A DNA stretch of 64,000 nucleotides from Candidatus Poribacteria bacterium (GCA_028819845.1 JAPPKS010000015.1:1-64000), one strand, 5' to 3'. Numbered from the stretch's first letter, positions 34,744 to 44,354 are shown. The notes: generated from the sequence alone by a model not told the origin. Numbers and translations are program-made.

Positions 34744-34989
34744 ATGCAATCAGTTACCTGCTTGGTAAAACGAGAAAGCAATCAATATGTTTCTCTATGT
34801 GTTGAATTAGATGTCGCCTCGTGCGGTAAAACGAAAAGGGAAGCCATTGAAGGGTTAAAAAACGCAATTGAGGCCTATATCGAGTATATGTCCTCCGAAA
34901 TGCGTGACAAAGAGATTTACAGGCCAGTGCCTTTGCATGAGTTGCGAAATTTCCTTTTTTCTGTGAAAAATGAACCGATTATTTGCTAA
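34744..34989 (+). CDS. HicB-like antitoxin-family protein (second orphan)
   Basis: 81 residues. Motifs VKRESNQYVSLCVELDVASCGKT and EAIEGLKNAIEAYIEYM fit the short HicB family. It overlaps the following cytochrome gene by 20 bases, so it is translated from the same operon. No HicA toxin is adjacent. Confidence 0.7.
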   Translation: MQSVTCLVKRESNQYVSLCVELDVASCGKTKREAIEGLKNAIEAYIEYMSSEMRDKEIYRPVPLHELRNFLFSVKNEPIIC

Positions 34990-36700
34990 GAAATCATTCA
35001 TAATACATATTGCAAGTTTCCTGCTGCTTCCTGCAATCATAACATGTCCGCTATTTGCGCAGGGCAAATCTGCCCCGGCTGCTTCCGAGGCGGGAAATTT
35101 GCTCTATATAGATAAGTGTGGGCATTGCCACGGAATTGAAGGAGCCGGGGACGGGGATGCTGCTGAGAACCTGTTGCCAAGGCCGAGGGATTTCACGTCA
35201 GGGCTTTACAAGATTCGGTCCACAGAGAGCGGTAACTTACCAACCGACCAGGACCTATTTGAGGTAATCTCAAACGGTATGCCGGGATCGTCTATGCCAG
35301 CGTGGAAAGGGCTCCTCAGTGAGGACGAACGATGGAGCCTCGTCGCCCAAATCAAGACATACTTCGACGGTTTTGAAGAGGCGTCAAGGCGAGTAATTGA
35401 CCTGTCAGGGAAAATACCCTATTCTGAGGAAAGCGTGGCTAAAGGGAAAACGTTCTATGCCGAACTCGGGTGCGTCGAATGTCACGGCGTACTTGGACGG
35501 GGAGACGGCACGTCTGCGCCAGACCTCACCGATGAATCGGGATTTCGCTCGTGGCCCGCGAATATGGAGCACAGTTGGAACTTCAGGGGCGGTTCAGCGA
35601 CGGAGGAAATTTTTAAGCGGTTTATAGGCGGAATTGCCGGTTCGCCGATGCCGGCATTCGTGTCCTCATTCCGACTCGGTTTAACCGACGCCGAGTCAGC
35701 CCGGATAATCGCGCTTGAAGATCAAGACGAAATGACTGAGGAGGAGGAAGCCGAGTATACGCAGTTAGAGGAAAAAGCCTACGAGTATGAAGACATCATG
35801 CTCAGAATCGAGGAAGGCGAAGAAATCACACACGAAGAGCAGAACAAACTCGACGAAGCCATGAAGCCAATATTTGAGAAAAGTTGGCACTTGGCAAACT
35901 ATGTCAAATCGTTGGGGCGCGAAGGCCGCCCCCCAGCTGCGGTCGGTGATAAGGTCCTACGCTCCCAATATTTTGTCGGTGACCTGCCGGGGTTGAATGA
36001 TGCCGCCTGGAGTGAAATCAAGGAGGCTAGTTACTTTCCGCTTGTGGGTCAGGTTGTTATTGAACCGCGGCAGTTCAACCCTTCAATCGATTCCGTAACC
36101 GCCAAGTCTTACTATAACGATAATGAAGCCGCGTTTCTCTTTGAGTGGGACGATCGGACGAAAACCCTTCCGCAAGCGGACGATGAGACGGGAGAAACTG
36201 TTGAGGACGCCATTGCGATTCAGTTCCCTGTAAAGGTGCCGAAGAGTCCGTCTGATCCCAAACCGTACTTTATCTGGGGCGGACGCCGCCCCGTTTACCT
36301 CTGGCACTGGAAGGTTTCCGAACCAAACAAAATCACGGAGATGAACGCCAAGGGAATTGATAAAGCCACTGTTCAGGCGTCACAAAGCCAGATGCAGGTT
36401 GAAGGTGTTTACGAAGACGGACGATACCGCCTGTGGGTTAAGCGAGCGTTGAAGACAGATGACAGGAACGACCTTAAGTTTGAACCTGAAACTTTCATCC
36501 CCATCGCTTTTTCCGCTTGGGACGGCGCCAACGGCGACGTGAAAACGAAGCGAGCCATTTCGACGTGGTATTCTTTCGTTCTAGATCCTGTTCCTTCAAA
36601 CAAGCGTTTCGTGTATCCGCCGGTTGTAGCGCTTATCTCCGCCGGGTTGCTTTTTGGCTTGAGAAAAAGCGTAAGAAATCGTGAGAAACTGAATCAATAG
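34970..36700 (+). CDS. Diheme cytochrome c fused to an ethylbenzene-dehydrogenase-like heme domain
   Basis: 576 residues. Signal peptide (about 1-28), two cytochrome c domains (CGHCH near 47 and CVECH near 167) and a C-terminal domain like the gamma subunit of ethylbenzene dehydrogenase/DMSO reductase family II (GDLPGLNDAAWSEIKEASYFPL, ...FLFEWDDRTK, WHWKVSEPNKI), which normally binds heme b through Met and Lys. A C-terminal helix (VYPPVVALISAGLLFGL) anchors it. No molybdopterin subunit is near, so it may serve only as an electron-transfer protein. Confidence 0.8.
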   Translation: MNRLFAKKSFIIHIASFLLLPAIITCPLFAQGKSAPAASEAGNLLYIDKCGHCHGIEGAGDGDAAENLLPRPRDFTSGLYKIRSTESGNLPTDQDLFEVISNGMPGSSMPAWKGLLSEDERWSLVAQIKTYFDGFEEASRRVIDLSGKIPYSEESVAKGKTFYAELGCVECHGVLGRGDGTSAPDLTDESGFRSWPANMEHSWNFRGGSATEEIFKRFIGGIAGSPMPAFVSSFRLGLTDAESARIIALEDQDEMTEEEEAEYTQLEEKAYEYEDIMLRIEEGEEITHEEQNKLDEAMKPIFEKSWHLANYVKSLGREGRPPAAVGDKVLRSQYFVGDLPGLNDAAWSEIKEASYFPLVGQVVIEPRQFNPSIDSVTAKSYYNDNEAAFLFEWDDRTKTLPQADDETGETVEDAIAIQFPVKVPKSPSDPKPYFIWGGRRPVYLWHWKVSEPNKITEMNAKGIDKATVQASQSQMQVEGVYEDGRYRLWVKRALKTDDRNDLKFEPETFIPIAFSAWDGANGDVKTKRAISTWYSFVLDPVPSNKRFVYPPVVALISAGLLFGLRKSVRNREKLNQ

Positions 36701-36830
36701 ACTGTGGAAATGGCAACAGGCGGATGTGAACCGCTAATCCCTAGGTAGTTGGCAATTGAGCAATTATAGTTTGGAAACACCACAATGCATCGAAATAACT
36801 TTAAAAAAAATCTATAAAAGGAGTTCAATC

Positions 36831-37619
36831 ATGAAAACCCATGTTTTTACAATGTTAACTTTAGTCATCACGGGTATGTTTGCCGCGAGTGCCGCCGCCG
36901 CGGGTGATGATGAAGCCGCCGAATCGCTTGTGTTCCCCGAAAGTTATAAAGCCGGAAGCGTTTCAAATGGGGGCACTATCACCGGTACGGTGACGTTTGA
37001 GGGTGAAGCCCCCGCAATGAAAAAACTTGAAATCACGAAGAACCCGGAAGTCTGCGGTGTAACCGATAAGTTTGATGAGTCGGTAGTGGTCGGCGAAGGA
37101 AACGGTTTGAAAAACACCATCATTTATCTGATGGATATCTCGTCAGGCGCAGGTTTTCCGAAAGGCGCAAAGGTCAAACACCAGATTGATCAGAAAGGAT
37201 GTCAATTTAACCCGCATGTCAATTTGATTCCAGTGGGGAAGCGATTAACCATGCTCAACCCTGACAAAATCATGCACAACGTCCATATTTTTAGCAAAGA
37301 GAACCCACCCTACAACAAATCGCAGCCGGGCAGCAGGAGGAAGATGCCGGTTAAAGCCGTCAAAAAGGCGGAAGGGCCTGTGGCTGTCAAATGCGATGTG
37401 CACGGTTGGATGAAAGCCTGGATTGCTTACATACCACATCCATACTTTGCCGTCAGCGATGAGAACGGGCAATACAAACTGGAAAACGTGCCGCCGGGAA
37501 CGTATAAGCTTGGCTACTGGCACGAAGCCTGCGGGACGAATACGGAATCACCCGAGTCTGTAACCGTTGACGCCGGCGGTGCAGCCACAAAAGACTTCAC
37601 GCTTTCACTCAAAAACTGA
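36831..37619 (+). CDS. Second exported cupredoxin-like protein with Ig-like tail
   Basis: About 262 residues from ATG 36831 (AAAGGAG upstream); an in-frame ATG at 36756 lies in likely promoter DNA. Signal peptide to about Ala23, plastocyanin-like domain with copper ligands His (IMHNVH), Cys-x-x-His (VKCDVHGW) and Met (GWMKAW), then an Ig-like domain (NGQYKLENVPPGTYKLGYWHEACG). Same architecture as the protein at 29724 but about 35% similar by eye. It may carry electrons between the bc-like complex and an oxidase. Confidence 0.8.
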   Translation: MKTHVFTMLTLVITGMFAASAAAAGDDEAAESLVFPESYKAGSVSNGGTITGTVTFEGEAPAMKKLEITKNPEVCGVTDKFDESVVVGEGNGLKNTIIYLMDISSGAGFPKGAKVKHQIDQKGCQFNPHVNLIPVGKRLTMLNPDKIMHNVHIFSKENPPYNKSQPGSRRKMPVKAVKKAEGPVAVKCDVHGWMKAWIAYIPHPYFAVSDENGQYKLENVPPGTYKLGYWHEACGTNTESPESVTVDAGGAATKDFTLSLKN

Positions 37620-37644
37620 AGCACCCTATTCGGTTTTGCCATAT

Positions 37645-37667
37645 AGTCGCCGTTTTAGGCGACTTTT
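37645..37667 (+). terminator. Probable intrinsic terminator
   Basis: AGTCGCC (37645-37651) pairs with GGCGACT (37658-37664) around a 6-base loop, followed by only four T. It separates the cupredoxin gene from the ABC-2 genes. Confidence 0.55.
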
Positions 37668-37709
37668 GGAAATCTTGGATTTGTGTGGTGATTGCAGGTC
37701 ATCAAGTGG

Positions 37710-38666
37710 ATGAAAAAAATGCATCCGATTGAAGTCGAGAATCTCCACCACGCTTATGGTGATCGACAAGCGCTGGTTGGCGTGACTCTTGATGTGCCGC
37801 AAGGTGAAATTTTTGGCGTCCTTGGACCGAATGGCGGCGGCAAAACTACACTTTTTAAGATTCTTTCGACACTTATCACCGCTAACAACGGAACGGTGCG
37901 ATTGTTCGGTTATGATCAGACCGACAAACCGCACGAAGTTAGAAAACACTTGGGGGTGGTTTTTCAGCATCCTAGTCTGGATTTGAAGCTGACGGCGGTT
38001 GAAAATCTTCGTCATCACGGGCACCTCTACGGACTGTGGGGTAAAGCGCTCAACCGTAGAATCCAAGTTGTGATTGACCAACTGGGACTTTCAGAGCGCG
38101 GGGCGGATTTGGTAGAAGCGCTCTCCGGCGGTTTGCGAAGGCGGGTTGAACTCGCGAAGGCAATCCTCCATCAACCCAACTTACTGTTGCTTGATGAACC
38201 GAGCACCGGCCTCGATCCTGGGATTCGTCAACAGTTTAGATTGCATCTTCAATATCTGCGAGAACAAGATGGTACTACCATCGTGCTGACAACCCACATT
38301 CTGGATGAAGCCGAGTGGTGCGATCGTGTAGGTATCCTTGATGAGGGTAGGTTGGTTGCCATAGGAACGCCGGCGGCGTTGAAAGAACAGGTGGGCGCGG
38401 ACGTTGTCATTATTGATGCGTCGAATCCAGAAGCGTTAGCCGATAGAATCAAACAGCGCTTTGGGTACGGTTTTACCTTGGTTGACCGATCGCTGCGCGT
38501 AGAATGCGCTCAAGGGCATGAATTTGCTCGAGACGTTGTCGCTGCGTTTCCGCAAGAGATTCAATCGGTGCGATTCGGAAAACCGACGTTAGAAGATGTA
38601 TTTGTAAAAGCGACCGGGCATGGCTTCTCGGAATCAGCCATCAACGAAAATAGGGATCAAGCGTAG
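37710..38666 (+). CDS. ABC-2 type transporter ATP-binding protein
   Basis: About 318 residues from ATG 37710 (or 37719). Walker A is GPNGGGKTT, the signature is LSGGLRRR, Walker B is LLLLDEP and the switch His is in TTH. The C-terminal extension (about 225-318) is typical of drug, Na+ or polysaccharide exporters of the ABC-2 class. Next to it lies the permease, and then the cytochrome oxidase operon; a NosFY- or CcmA-like role in oxidase biogenesis is possible but unproven. Confidence 0.88.
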   Translation: MKKMHPIEVENLHHAYGDRQALVGVTLDVPQGEIFGVLGPNGGGKTTLFKILSTLITANNGTVRLFGYDQTDKPHEVRKHLGVVFQHPSLDLKLTAVENLRHHGHLYGLWGKALNRRIQVVIDQLGLSERGADLVEALSGGLRRRVELAKAILHQPNLLLLDEPSTGLDPGIRQQFRLHLQYLREQDGTTIVLTTHILDEAEWCDRVGILDEGRLVAIGTPAALKEQVGADVVIIDASNPEALADRIKQRFGYGFTLVDRSLRVECAQGHEFARDVVAAFPQEIQSVRFGKPTLEDVFVKATGHGFSESAINENRDQA

Positions 38667-38681
38667 CTAGATCTTACCGTC

Positions 38682-39455
38682 ATGAGAAGATTATTACTTC
38701 CCGTGATGACCTTATGGCGGCGTGAGGTCATAAGATTTATCCGGCAGCGAAGCCGCTTAATCAGTGCATTTGCGCAGCCCTTAGTCTTCTGGCTGCTGTT
38801 GGGAGCGGGATTAGGACAATCGTTTCACCCATCTGGTGCACCAGAGACAACACGGTATTTTGAATATCTGTTCGTCGGCATAATTGTGCTGGTACTCTTG
38901 TTTACCGCAATTTTCGCAACCATTTCGATTGTTCAAGACCGGCGCGAAGGGTTTCTTCAGGGTGTACTTGTCGCGCCGGTTTCAAGAGGTTCTATCGTTC
39001 TCGGGCAAGCGCTTGGCGGTACGACACTAGCCCTGCTGCAGGGTGTTCTATTTCTTTGCCTGGCGCCCGTAGTGGGAGTGAGCTTGAGCATCTCCTCCAC
39101 CGCCGCAACAATAGGGATAATTGCTTTACTTGCGTTTGGGTTGACAAACCTCGGCTTGATGATTGCTTGGCGCATGGATTCGCCGCAAGGTTTTCACGCA
39201 ATAATGAATTTAATTCTATTCCCAATTTGGATTCTCTCCGGCGCTTTTTTCCCTATCTCCGGAGTTCCCGCGTTTTTTGAATGGGTGATGAAACTCAATC
39301 CGTTAACCTACGGCGTTGCAGCGCTGCGCCGATGTTTGTATTTACATGACGCTGCAGGAGTCGGAGAGATACCTCAACTAACACTGTCTTTGTTAATAAC
39401 CAGCTTGTTCTGTATTTTGACCTATGTAGGCGCCGCTCGAACAGCGGCAAGTTAG
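38682..39455 (+). CDS. ABC-2 type transporter permease
   Basis: 257 residues with six predicted membrane helices, including the conserved segment LFTAIFATISIVQDRREGFLQGVLVAPVSR and the later helix FPIWILSGAFFPISGVP. ATG 38682 lies 15 bases after the ATPase gene. Together they form one exporter. The substrate is unknown. Confidence 0.88.
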   Translation: MRRLLLPVMTLWRREVIRFIRQRSRLISAFAQPLVFWLLLGAGLGQSFHPSGAPETTRYFEYLFVGIIVLVLLFTAIFATISIVQDRREGFLQGVLVAPVSRGSIVLGQALGGTTLALLQGVLFLCLAPVVGVSLSISSTAATIGIIALLAFGLTNLGLMIAWRMDSPQGFHAIMNLILFPIWILSGAFFPISGVPAFFEWVMKLNPLTYGVAALRRCLYLHDAAGVGEIPQLTLSLLITSLFCILTYVGAARTAAS

Positions 39456-39559
39456 GATCAGGCGAACGAAAATTTAGCGCAATAGTCTTCACCCTCGGTT
39501 AGAACTATTGCCATCGTAATTCACTCGGTTGATCTTATAAATAAAGAAAGGAGATTTTG

Positions 39560-40270
39560 ATGCTTAAATGGCTGAATTTTCCTGAGTGGCTTCCAGAAAA
39601 CGTATCAACGTTCGGTAAAGGGGTTGACAACTTGTTTGTCGCTATTTACTGGATAACTTCAATTGCGTTTCTGGGTGTGATGATTACTTTGATTGTGTTT
39701 CTCATCAAATACCGCTATCAGGAAGGCCGTAGTGCAGGGTACATCCACGGCAATACGACGCTAGAATATGTGTGGACGATTGCGACCGCAGTAATTGTGT
39801 TCGGACTCGCGATGTTCAGCTTGCCGCAATGGAACAAAATTAAATTCCCTTCCCAGTTTCCCGGCGACCCGGGTGCTGTCGTTCAAGTGAACGGAAAGCA
39901 GTTCAACTGGGATATGACCTATCCGGGCCCTGATGGTGAATGGGAAACTGACGATGACCTGCAACTCGAGAACCAGCTTCATGTACCTGTTAACGAGGTG
40001 GTGCATATCAGGCTGACGTCGGACGATGTTATTCATAGCTTCTTTGTGCCGCAACTCCGTCTCAAACAGGACGCCCTTCCCGGTAGGTTTATCAACGTTT
40101 GGTTCGAAGCAACGAAGCCCGGCACATATGAGATTCCGTGTGCGGAACTTTGCGGTTTTGGGCACTCCGGGATGCTCGGATACCTTACTGTCCACACGGA
40201 AGAAGATTACGAAGCGTGGAAGAGTGAGCGGTGGCCAGATACTGAAACGAAAGGAGTCAACGTAGAATGA
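39560..40270 (+). CDS. coxB: Cytochrome c oxidase subunit II
   Basis: 236 residues from ATG 39560 (AAAGGAG upstream). Two N-terminal membrane helices, then a CuA domain: residues in QFNWDM, His in DVIHSFFVPQL and the binuclear copper motif CAELCGFGHSGM. No heme c domain is fused at the C-terminus. It accepts electrons from soluble cytochrome c or cupredoxin. Its TGA overlaps the ATG of coxA. Confidence 0.93.
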   Translation: MLKWLNFPEWLPENVSTFGKGVDNLFVAIYWITSIAFLGVMITLIVFLIKYRYQEGRSAGYIHGNTTLEYVWTIATAVIVFGLAMFSLPQWNKIKFPSQFPGDPGAVVQVNGKQFNWDMTYPGPDGEWETDDDLQLENQLHVPVNEVVHIRLTSDDVIHSFFVPQLRLKQDALPGRFINVWFEATKPGTYEIPCAELCGFGHSGMLGYLTVHTEEDYEAWKSERWPDTETKGVNVE

Positions 40271-42114
40271 ACGAACACACACAGGAATCACATGATCATC
40301 ACCATGAAGAGAGTTTTGTCCGCAAATATATCTTTTCGCTCGATCATAAAACAATAGGCAAGCAGTTCCTCATCTTCGGTCTGATTATGTTCATTGTCGG
40401 GGGCGGGCTTGCGCTGCTTTTCCGTTGGCAACTCGCCTGGCCCGACAGGCCGCTGCCGATAATCGGGGCTTCCCAAACCTATCTGGAGGAGGGCGAAGTT
40501 GAAACTGCTGCAGACCGGAAGTGGGAAGAACGTTACGATGACGATAAAGACTCTTGGTTAGAGACGAACATGCCCAGCGGGATTATAGACCCGAACTTTT
40601 ATAATTCGCTGTTTACAATGCACGCCACCATTATGGTTTTCTTCGTGGTTGTACCGCTGCTTGTTGGTGCGTTTGGCAATTTCCTCATCCCGCTGATGAT
40701 TGGGACCAGAGATATGGCGTTCCCGGTGCTGAATATGCTTTCTTTCTGGTCCAACATGCTCGGGACGATAATAATGATTGCGGGGTTCTTTGTTCCCGGC
40801 GGGCACGCTGCGGCGGGCTGGACCGGCTACGCGCCGCTGTCTTCAGTCCCAGAGCTTAGCGGTGTAGATTGGGGACAGAATCTCTGGTGCATCAGCCTTA
40901 TTGTCATGGGTATCTCCTCGCTGATGGGGTCTATCAACTATATCACCACAATCATCAACATGCGTGCGCCGGGGATGACATGGTTCCGTCTCCCGCTGGC
41001 GATTTGGGCGCTGTTTATCGTGGCGATTCTTCTGCTGCTCGCATTTCCTGTCGTGGCTTCTGCGCTCGGGCTAATCCTCTTCGACCGGTTGGCGGGAACG
41101 TCCTTCTTTTCCGCCGAAGGCGGCGGCGATGCCTTATTATGGCAGCACCTTTTCTGGTTCTTCGCGCATCCGGAGGTTTATATCCTCATTTTGCCCGGCA
41201 TGGGTATGGCATCTGAAATGTTGCCTGTCTTTTCCAGAAAGCCCATCTTTGGCTATAAGTCAATGGTCTATGCCATGATAGCAATTGCCTTTCTCAGCTG
41301 GATTGTATGGGGACACCACATGTTCCAGAGTGGGATGAACCCCGCATTGGGGATGGCGTTCATGACCACCACCATGCTAATTGCTGTACCTTCGGCAATT
41401 AAGACGTTTAACTGGCTCGGTACGCTATACCGGGCATCAATTCGATTCACCGTGCCGATGTTAAACACGCTTGCCTTTGTCTCAATGTTCGTCATTGGCG
41501 GTCTGAGCGGCATATACATGGCAAATTCGCCGGTTGACATCTACATCCACGATACATACTATATCGTGGCGCATATTCATTATGTCGTCTTCGGCGGCAG
41601 CGTCTTCGCCATTTTTGGAGGTGTCTTCTACTGGTTCCCCAAAATGTTTGGGCGGCACATGAATGAGATTCTTGGAAAAATTCATTTTTGGATTTCGTTC
41701 ATCGCCTTTAACGGCGTCTTTTTCCCGATGCACATCATCGGTGTTGGGGGGCACATGCGGCGAATCTCCAACCCGACGCAATACGAATTTTTGCAACATA
41801 TGCAATGGATAAATGTATTGATTACGATGTTTGCGTTTGTTTTGGGCGCGGCTCAAATTCTGCTGCTCATAAATGTATTTTGGAGCATGTTCCGCGGGAA
41901 GGTGGCTGAGCAGAATCCGTGGCAGGCAACCACCTTGGAATGGCAAGCACCGACGCCTGTCCCCCATGGCAATTTCGGAGCCATTCCGCACGTATATCAC
42001 GGCCCCTATGAGTATAGCGTCCCTGGAGCTGAATCGGACTGGATCCCGCAGACGCAGCCGAACGGCGAATCGCTGCCCGACGAACCGGTACCGGCCGGAG
42101 CCGCCGCGGATTAA
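40267..42114 (+). CDS. coxA: Cytochrome c oxidase subunit I
   Basis: 615 residues, heme-copper oxidase catalytic subunit. Heme a/a3 and CuB ligands are visible: His in LFTMHATIMVFF, HPEVY (CuB His and the D-channel Glu), WGHHMF (CuB His pair) and AHIHYVVFGG (heme a3 and a His). HPEVY with Glu puts it among A1-type oxidases. It pumps protons while reducing O2. The N-terminus has a His-rich stretch (SHDHHHEESF). Confidence 0.95.
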   Translation: MNEHTQESHDHHHEESFVRKYIFSLDHKTIGKQFLIFGLIMFIVGGGLALLFRWQLAWPDRPLPIIGASQTYLEEGEVETAADRKWEERYDDDKDSWLETNMPSGIIDPNFYNSLFTMHATIMVFFVVVPLLVGAFGNFLIPLMIGTRDMAFPVLNMLSFWSNMLGTIIMIAGFFVPGGHAAAGWTGYAPLSSVPELSGVDWGQNLWCISLIVMGISSLMGSINYITTIINMRAPGMTWFRLPLAIWALFIVAILLLLAFPVVASALGLILFDRLAGTSFFSAEGGGDALLWQHLFWFFAHPEVYILILPGMGMASEMLPVFSRKPIFGYKSMVYAMIAIAFLSWIVWGHHMFQSGMNPALGMAFMTTTMLIAVPSAIKTFNWLGTLYRASIRFTVPMLNTLAFVSMFVIGGLSGIYMANSPVDIYIHDTYYIVAHIHYVVFGGSVFAIFGGVFYWFPKMFGRHMNEILGKIHFWISFIAFNGVFFPMHIIGVGGHMRRISNPTQYEFLQHMQWINVLITMFAFVLGAAQILLLINVFWSMFRGKVAEQNPWQATTLEWQAPTPVPHGNFGAIPHVYHGPYEYSVPGAESDWIPQTQPNGESLPDEPVPAGAAAD

Positions 42115-42168
42115 AGGTCTGCCGAACGCTCTAAACACCACCGAAACGGTTGGAAGGAAACCGATTCA

Positions 42169-43311
42169 ATGTATCGTCGATGGCTCTATGGACTCGCTGT
42201 CCTCACTGCTGTGATGACGTTTATCCTGATTTGCATGGGCGGACTTGTGACGAGTACGGACTCAGGGCTGGCTGTCCCCGATTGGCCGACGACCTTCGGA
42301 TACAACATGTTTCTCTATCCGCTATCGAAAACGGTCAGCGGTTTTCTCTTCAGCATTGACTCAAACCTCCAAGCTAGTTTGGATGACAGTAATCCTTCGG
42401 TAGAGTTGCGGACGGCGCTTGAAAATGATGAGAATTCGGTGTCGGAGGATGTTAGAATTACTGTTATTGCGCCAGGCAGCAGATGGCGGCTAACAGATGA
42501 CGAGAACGGGCGCACCTATTCGGTGATTAAAACGGGGGATCGGCTCGATGTTTACGTTCACGGCGTTCTGTACGAACACAGCCATCGCTTGATTGGGTCG
42601 GTCGTCGGACTGCTGACGATTGGGTTGATGGTCTCAATATTGGCGAAGGACAATCGGAATTGGATGAAATGGCTTGGCGTTGTTGCGCTCGCCGCGGTGG
42701 TTTTGCAGGGAGTGATGGGCGGGATGCGTGTCACAAACCTTAGTAGAATACTTGCTATCATTCACGCCTGTTTTGCCCAAGCATTTTTCGCACTGACGGC
42801 AAGCCTCGCGTTATTTACGTCACGCGGATGGTTGGGGGCATCGGAGCAAATTGAAGCCGCAAATACTTCTCGCTTGAGAAATTTGACCATCATCACGGTA
42901 TGTCTCATCTATGTCCAATTCATCTTCGGTGCCGTGTTGAGGCATACCGGCAATCGGCTGGACGCCCATCTGCTTTTCGCAGGTTTAGTAACTATTCACA
43001 TATTTTTGCTCTTGAGGCGTATCTTGCTAGATTATCTGGAGAACCGGCTTCTTGTTCGCCTTATTCTGCTATTGGGCGGTCTGCTCGCCGTACAATTGGT
43101 GTTGGGATTTGGGGCATTCGTCACCGAGTTCACCGTTCTTGGAAAAGGCGTGTCCCCTGTGGCAGGCGTAGCAATCACCACCGCCCATGTTGCGATAGGT
43201 GCGTTAATGATGGCCAGTTCTGTCCTACTGGCTTTGAATGTGTTTCGTTTCACAATGGGATCAGAACCTGTTGCGAATCGAGGGCTTGTTTCCGACGAGG
43301 TATCCGCATGA
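42169..43311 (+). CDS. ctaA: Heme A synthase (CtaA-like)
   Basis: 380 residues with about eight membrane helices. Family motifs include GGLVTSTDSGLAVPDWPTTFG at the N-terminus, the heme-ligand His in YEHSHRLIGSVVG and later His residues (IIHACFAQAFFA, VLRHTGNRLDAHL). It oxidises heme O to heme A for CoxA. Its TGA overlaps the ATG of ctaB. A loop of about 70 residues after the first helix is longer than usual. Confidence 0.92.
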   Translation: MYRRWLYGLAVLTAVMTFILICMGGLVTSTDSGLAVPDWPTTFGYNMFLYPLSKTVSGFLFSIDSNLQASLDDSNPSVELRTALENDENSVSEDVRITVIAPGSRWRLTDDENGRTYSVIKTGDRLDVYVHGVLYEHSHRLIGSVVGLLTIGLMVSILAKDNRNWMKWLGVVALAAVVLQGVMGGMRVTNLSRILAIIHACFAQAFFALTASLALFTSRGWLGASEQIEAANTSRLRNLTIITVCLIYVQFIFGAVLRHTGNRLDAHLLFAGLVTIHIFLLLRRILLDYLENRLLVRLILLLGGLLAVQLVLGFGAFVTEFTVLGKGVSPVAGVAITTAHVAIGALMMASSVLLALNVFRFTMGSEPVANRGLVSDEVSA

Positions 43312-44210
43312 TGCCAACAACACACACGCTAGACATCGGCTTATCCCAGATGAGCCGCCGCTTATCCATCTTTGTTGAGTTGACTAAACCGCGGCTGGTT
43401 TCGATGATACTAGTTACAACTTCAGCCGGCTTCTACCTCGCCTCTCCCCAGGTGCTAAATTGGCTGCAGTTCATTCACGCCATTATCGGCACGGGTCTAT
43501 CGGCAGCGGGAGTGTTAGCCCTTAATCAGTACCTTGAACGCGACTTAGATGCCCAGATGGTGCGGACATGCCACCGGCCGTTGCCGGATCGTCGGCTTCA
43601 ACCGACGACAGCGCTGTCCTTCGGGGTTTTGTTGACGGCTGGCGGCTTGCTCTACATGGCGTTTGCCGTAAACGCCTTGAGCGCACTAGTCACGTCAGCC
43701 ATTGTTGTGACTTATCTGTTCGTCTATACTCCGCTAAAGCAGAAAACATCGCTCTGTACTGTGGTGGGCGCGGTACCCGGGGCATTACCGCCTGTAATCG
43801 GTTGGGTTGCGGCACGGGGTACGCTCAATATTGAGGCGTGTGTGCTTTTCGCAATTCTGTTCCTCTGGCAACTGCCGCATTCGCTGTCGATTGCGTATAT
43901 CTACCGAGACGAATACGCAAAGGCAGGTTTCCGCTTGCTTCCGGTAATTCACCCGGACGGCAAGAGCACCGGAAGGCAGATTGTCAGCAACTGTCTAGGC
44001 CTTCTCTTTGCGGCGCTGCTGCCCACGTTAATCGGCATAGCGGGTATTGTCTATTTTTTCGTTGCGCTGGCGTTGAGCATCGGGTTTCTTGGGTTCGGCA
44101 TCAGCCTCTCAATTTCTCGATCGACTGCGGCAGCAAAACGGCTGCTGTGCGCTTCATTGATATACTTGCCGCTTGTATTTCTAGTGATGGCATTTGACAA
44201 GATGGCGTAA
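43308..44210 (+). CDS. ctaB: Protoheme IX farnesyltransferase (heme O synthase)
   Basis: 300 residues. The UbiA-family Asp-rich motif NQYLERDLDAQMVRTCHRPL and multiple membrane helices identify heme O synthase, which farnesylates heme b for CtaA. ATG 43308 forms an ATGA overlap with ctaA; longer in-frame starts upstream lie inside ctaA. Confidence 0.93.
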   Translation: MMPTTHTLDIGLSQMSRRLSIFVELTKPRLVSMILVTTSAGFYLASPQVLNWLQFIHAIIGTGLSAAGVLALNQYLERDLDAQMVRTCHRPLPDRRLQPTTALSFGVLLTAGGLLYMAFAVNALSALVTSAIVVTYLFVYTPLKQKTSLCTVVGAVPGALPPVIGWVAARGTLNIEACVLFAILFLWQLPHSLSIAYIYRDEYAKAGFRLLPVIHPDGKSTGRQIVSNCLGLLFAALLPTLIGIAGIVYFFVALALSIGFLGFGISLSISRSTAAAKRLLCASLIYLPLVFLVMAFDKMA

Positions 44211-44233
44211 CGAATTGGGAGAATAAAATTCGA

Positions 44234-44344
44234 ATGAATAACGACGAAAAGCGGCGGCGCAACCGACGTGTAGGCTGGTTCTTATTCGGAATATTCATCG
44301 TCTTGTTTTTTCTGGCAACGCTGCTCGCACTCTTTAAAAACTGA
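44234..44344 (+). CDS. 36-residue single-span membrane protein in the cox operon
   Basis: ATG 44234, 23 bases after ctaB, GGGAG upstream. The protein has a very basic N-terminus (NDEKRRRNRRVG) and one membrane helix (FLFGIFIVLFFLATLLALF). Small membrane proteins of this kind are often accessory subunits or assembly factors of heme-copper oxidases. No homology is claimed. Confidence 0.6.
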   Translation: MNNDEKRRRNRRVGWFLFGIFIVLFFLATLLALFKN

Positions 44345-44354
44345 TGAATAACGT

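Noticed and set aside
42900-43307. N-terminal extension of ctaB to 42900
   Set aside because: The extra codons lie in another frame of ctaA; the family start matches ATG 43308 with an ATGA overlap.
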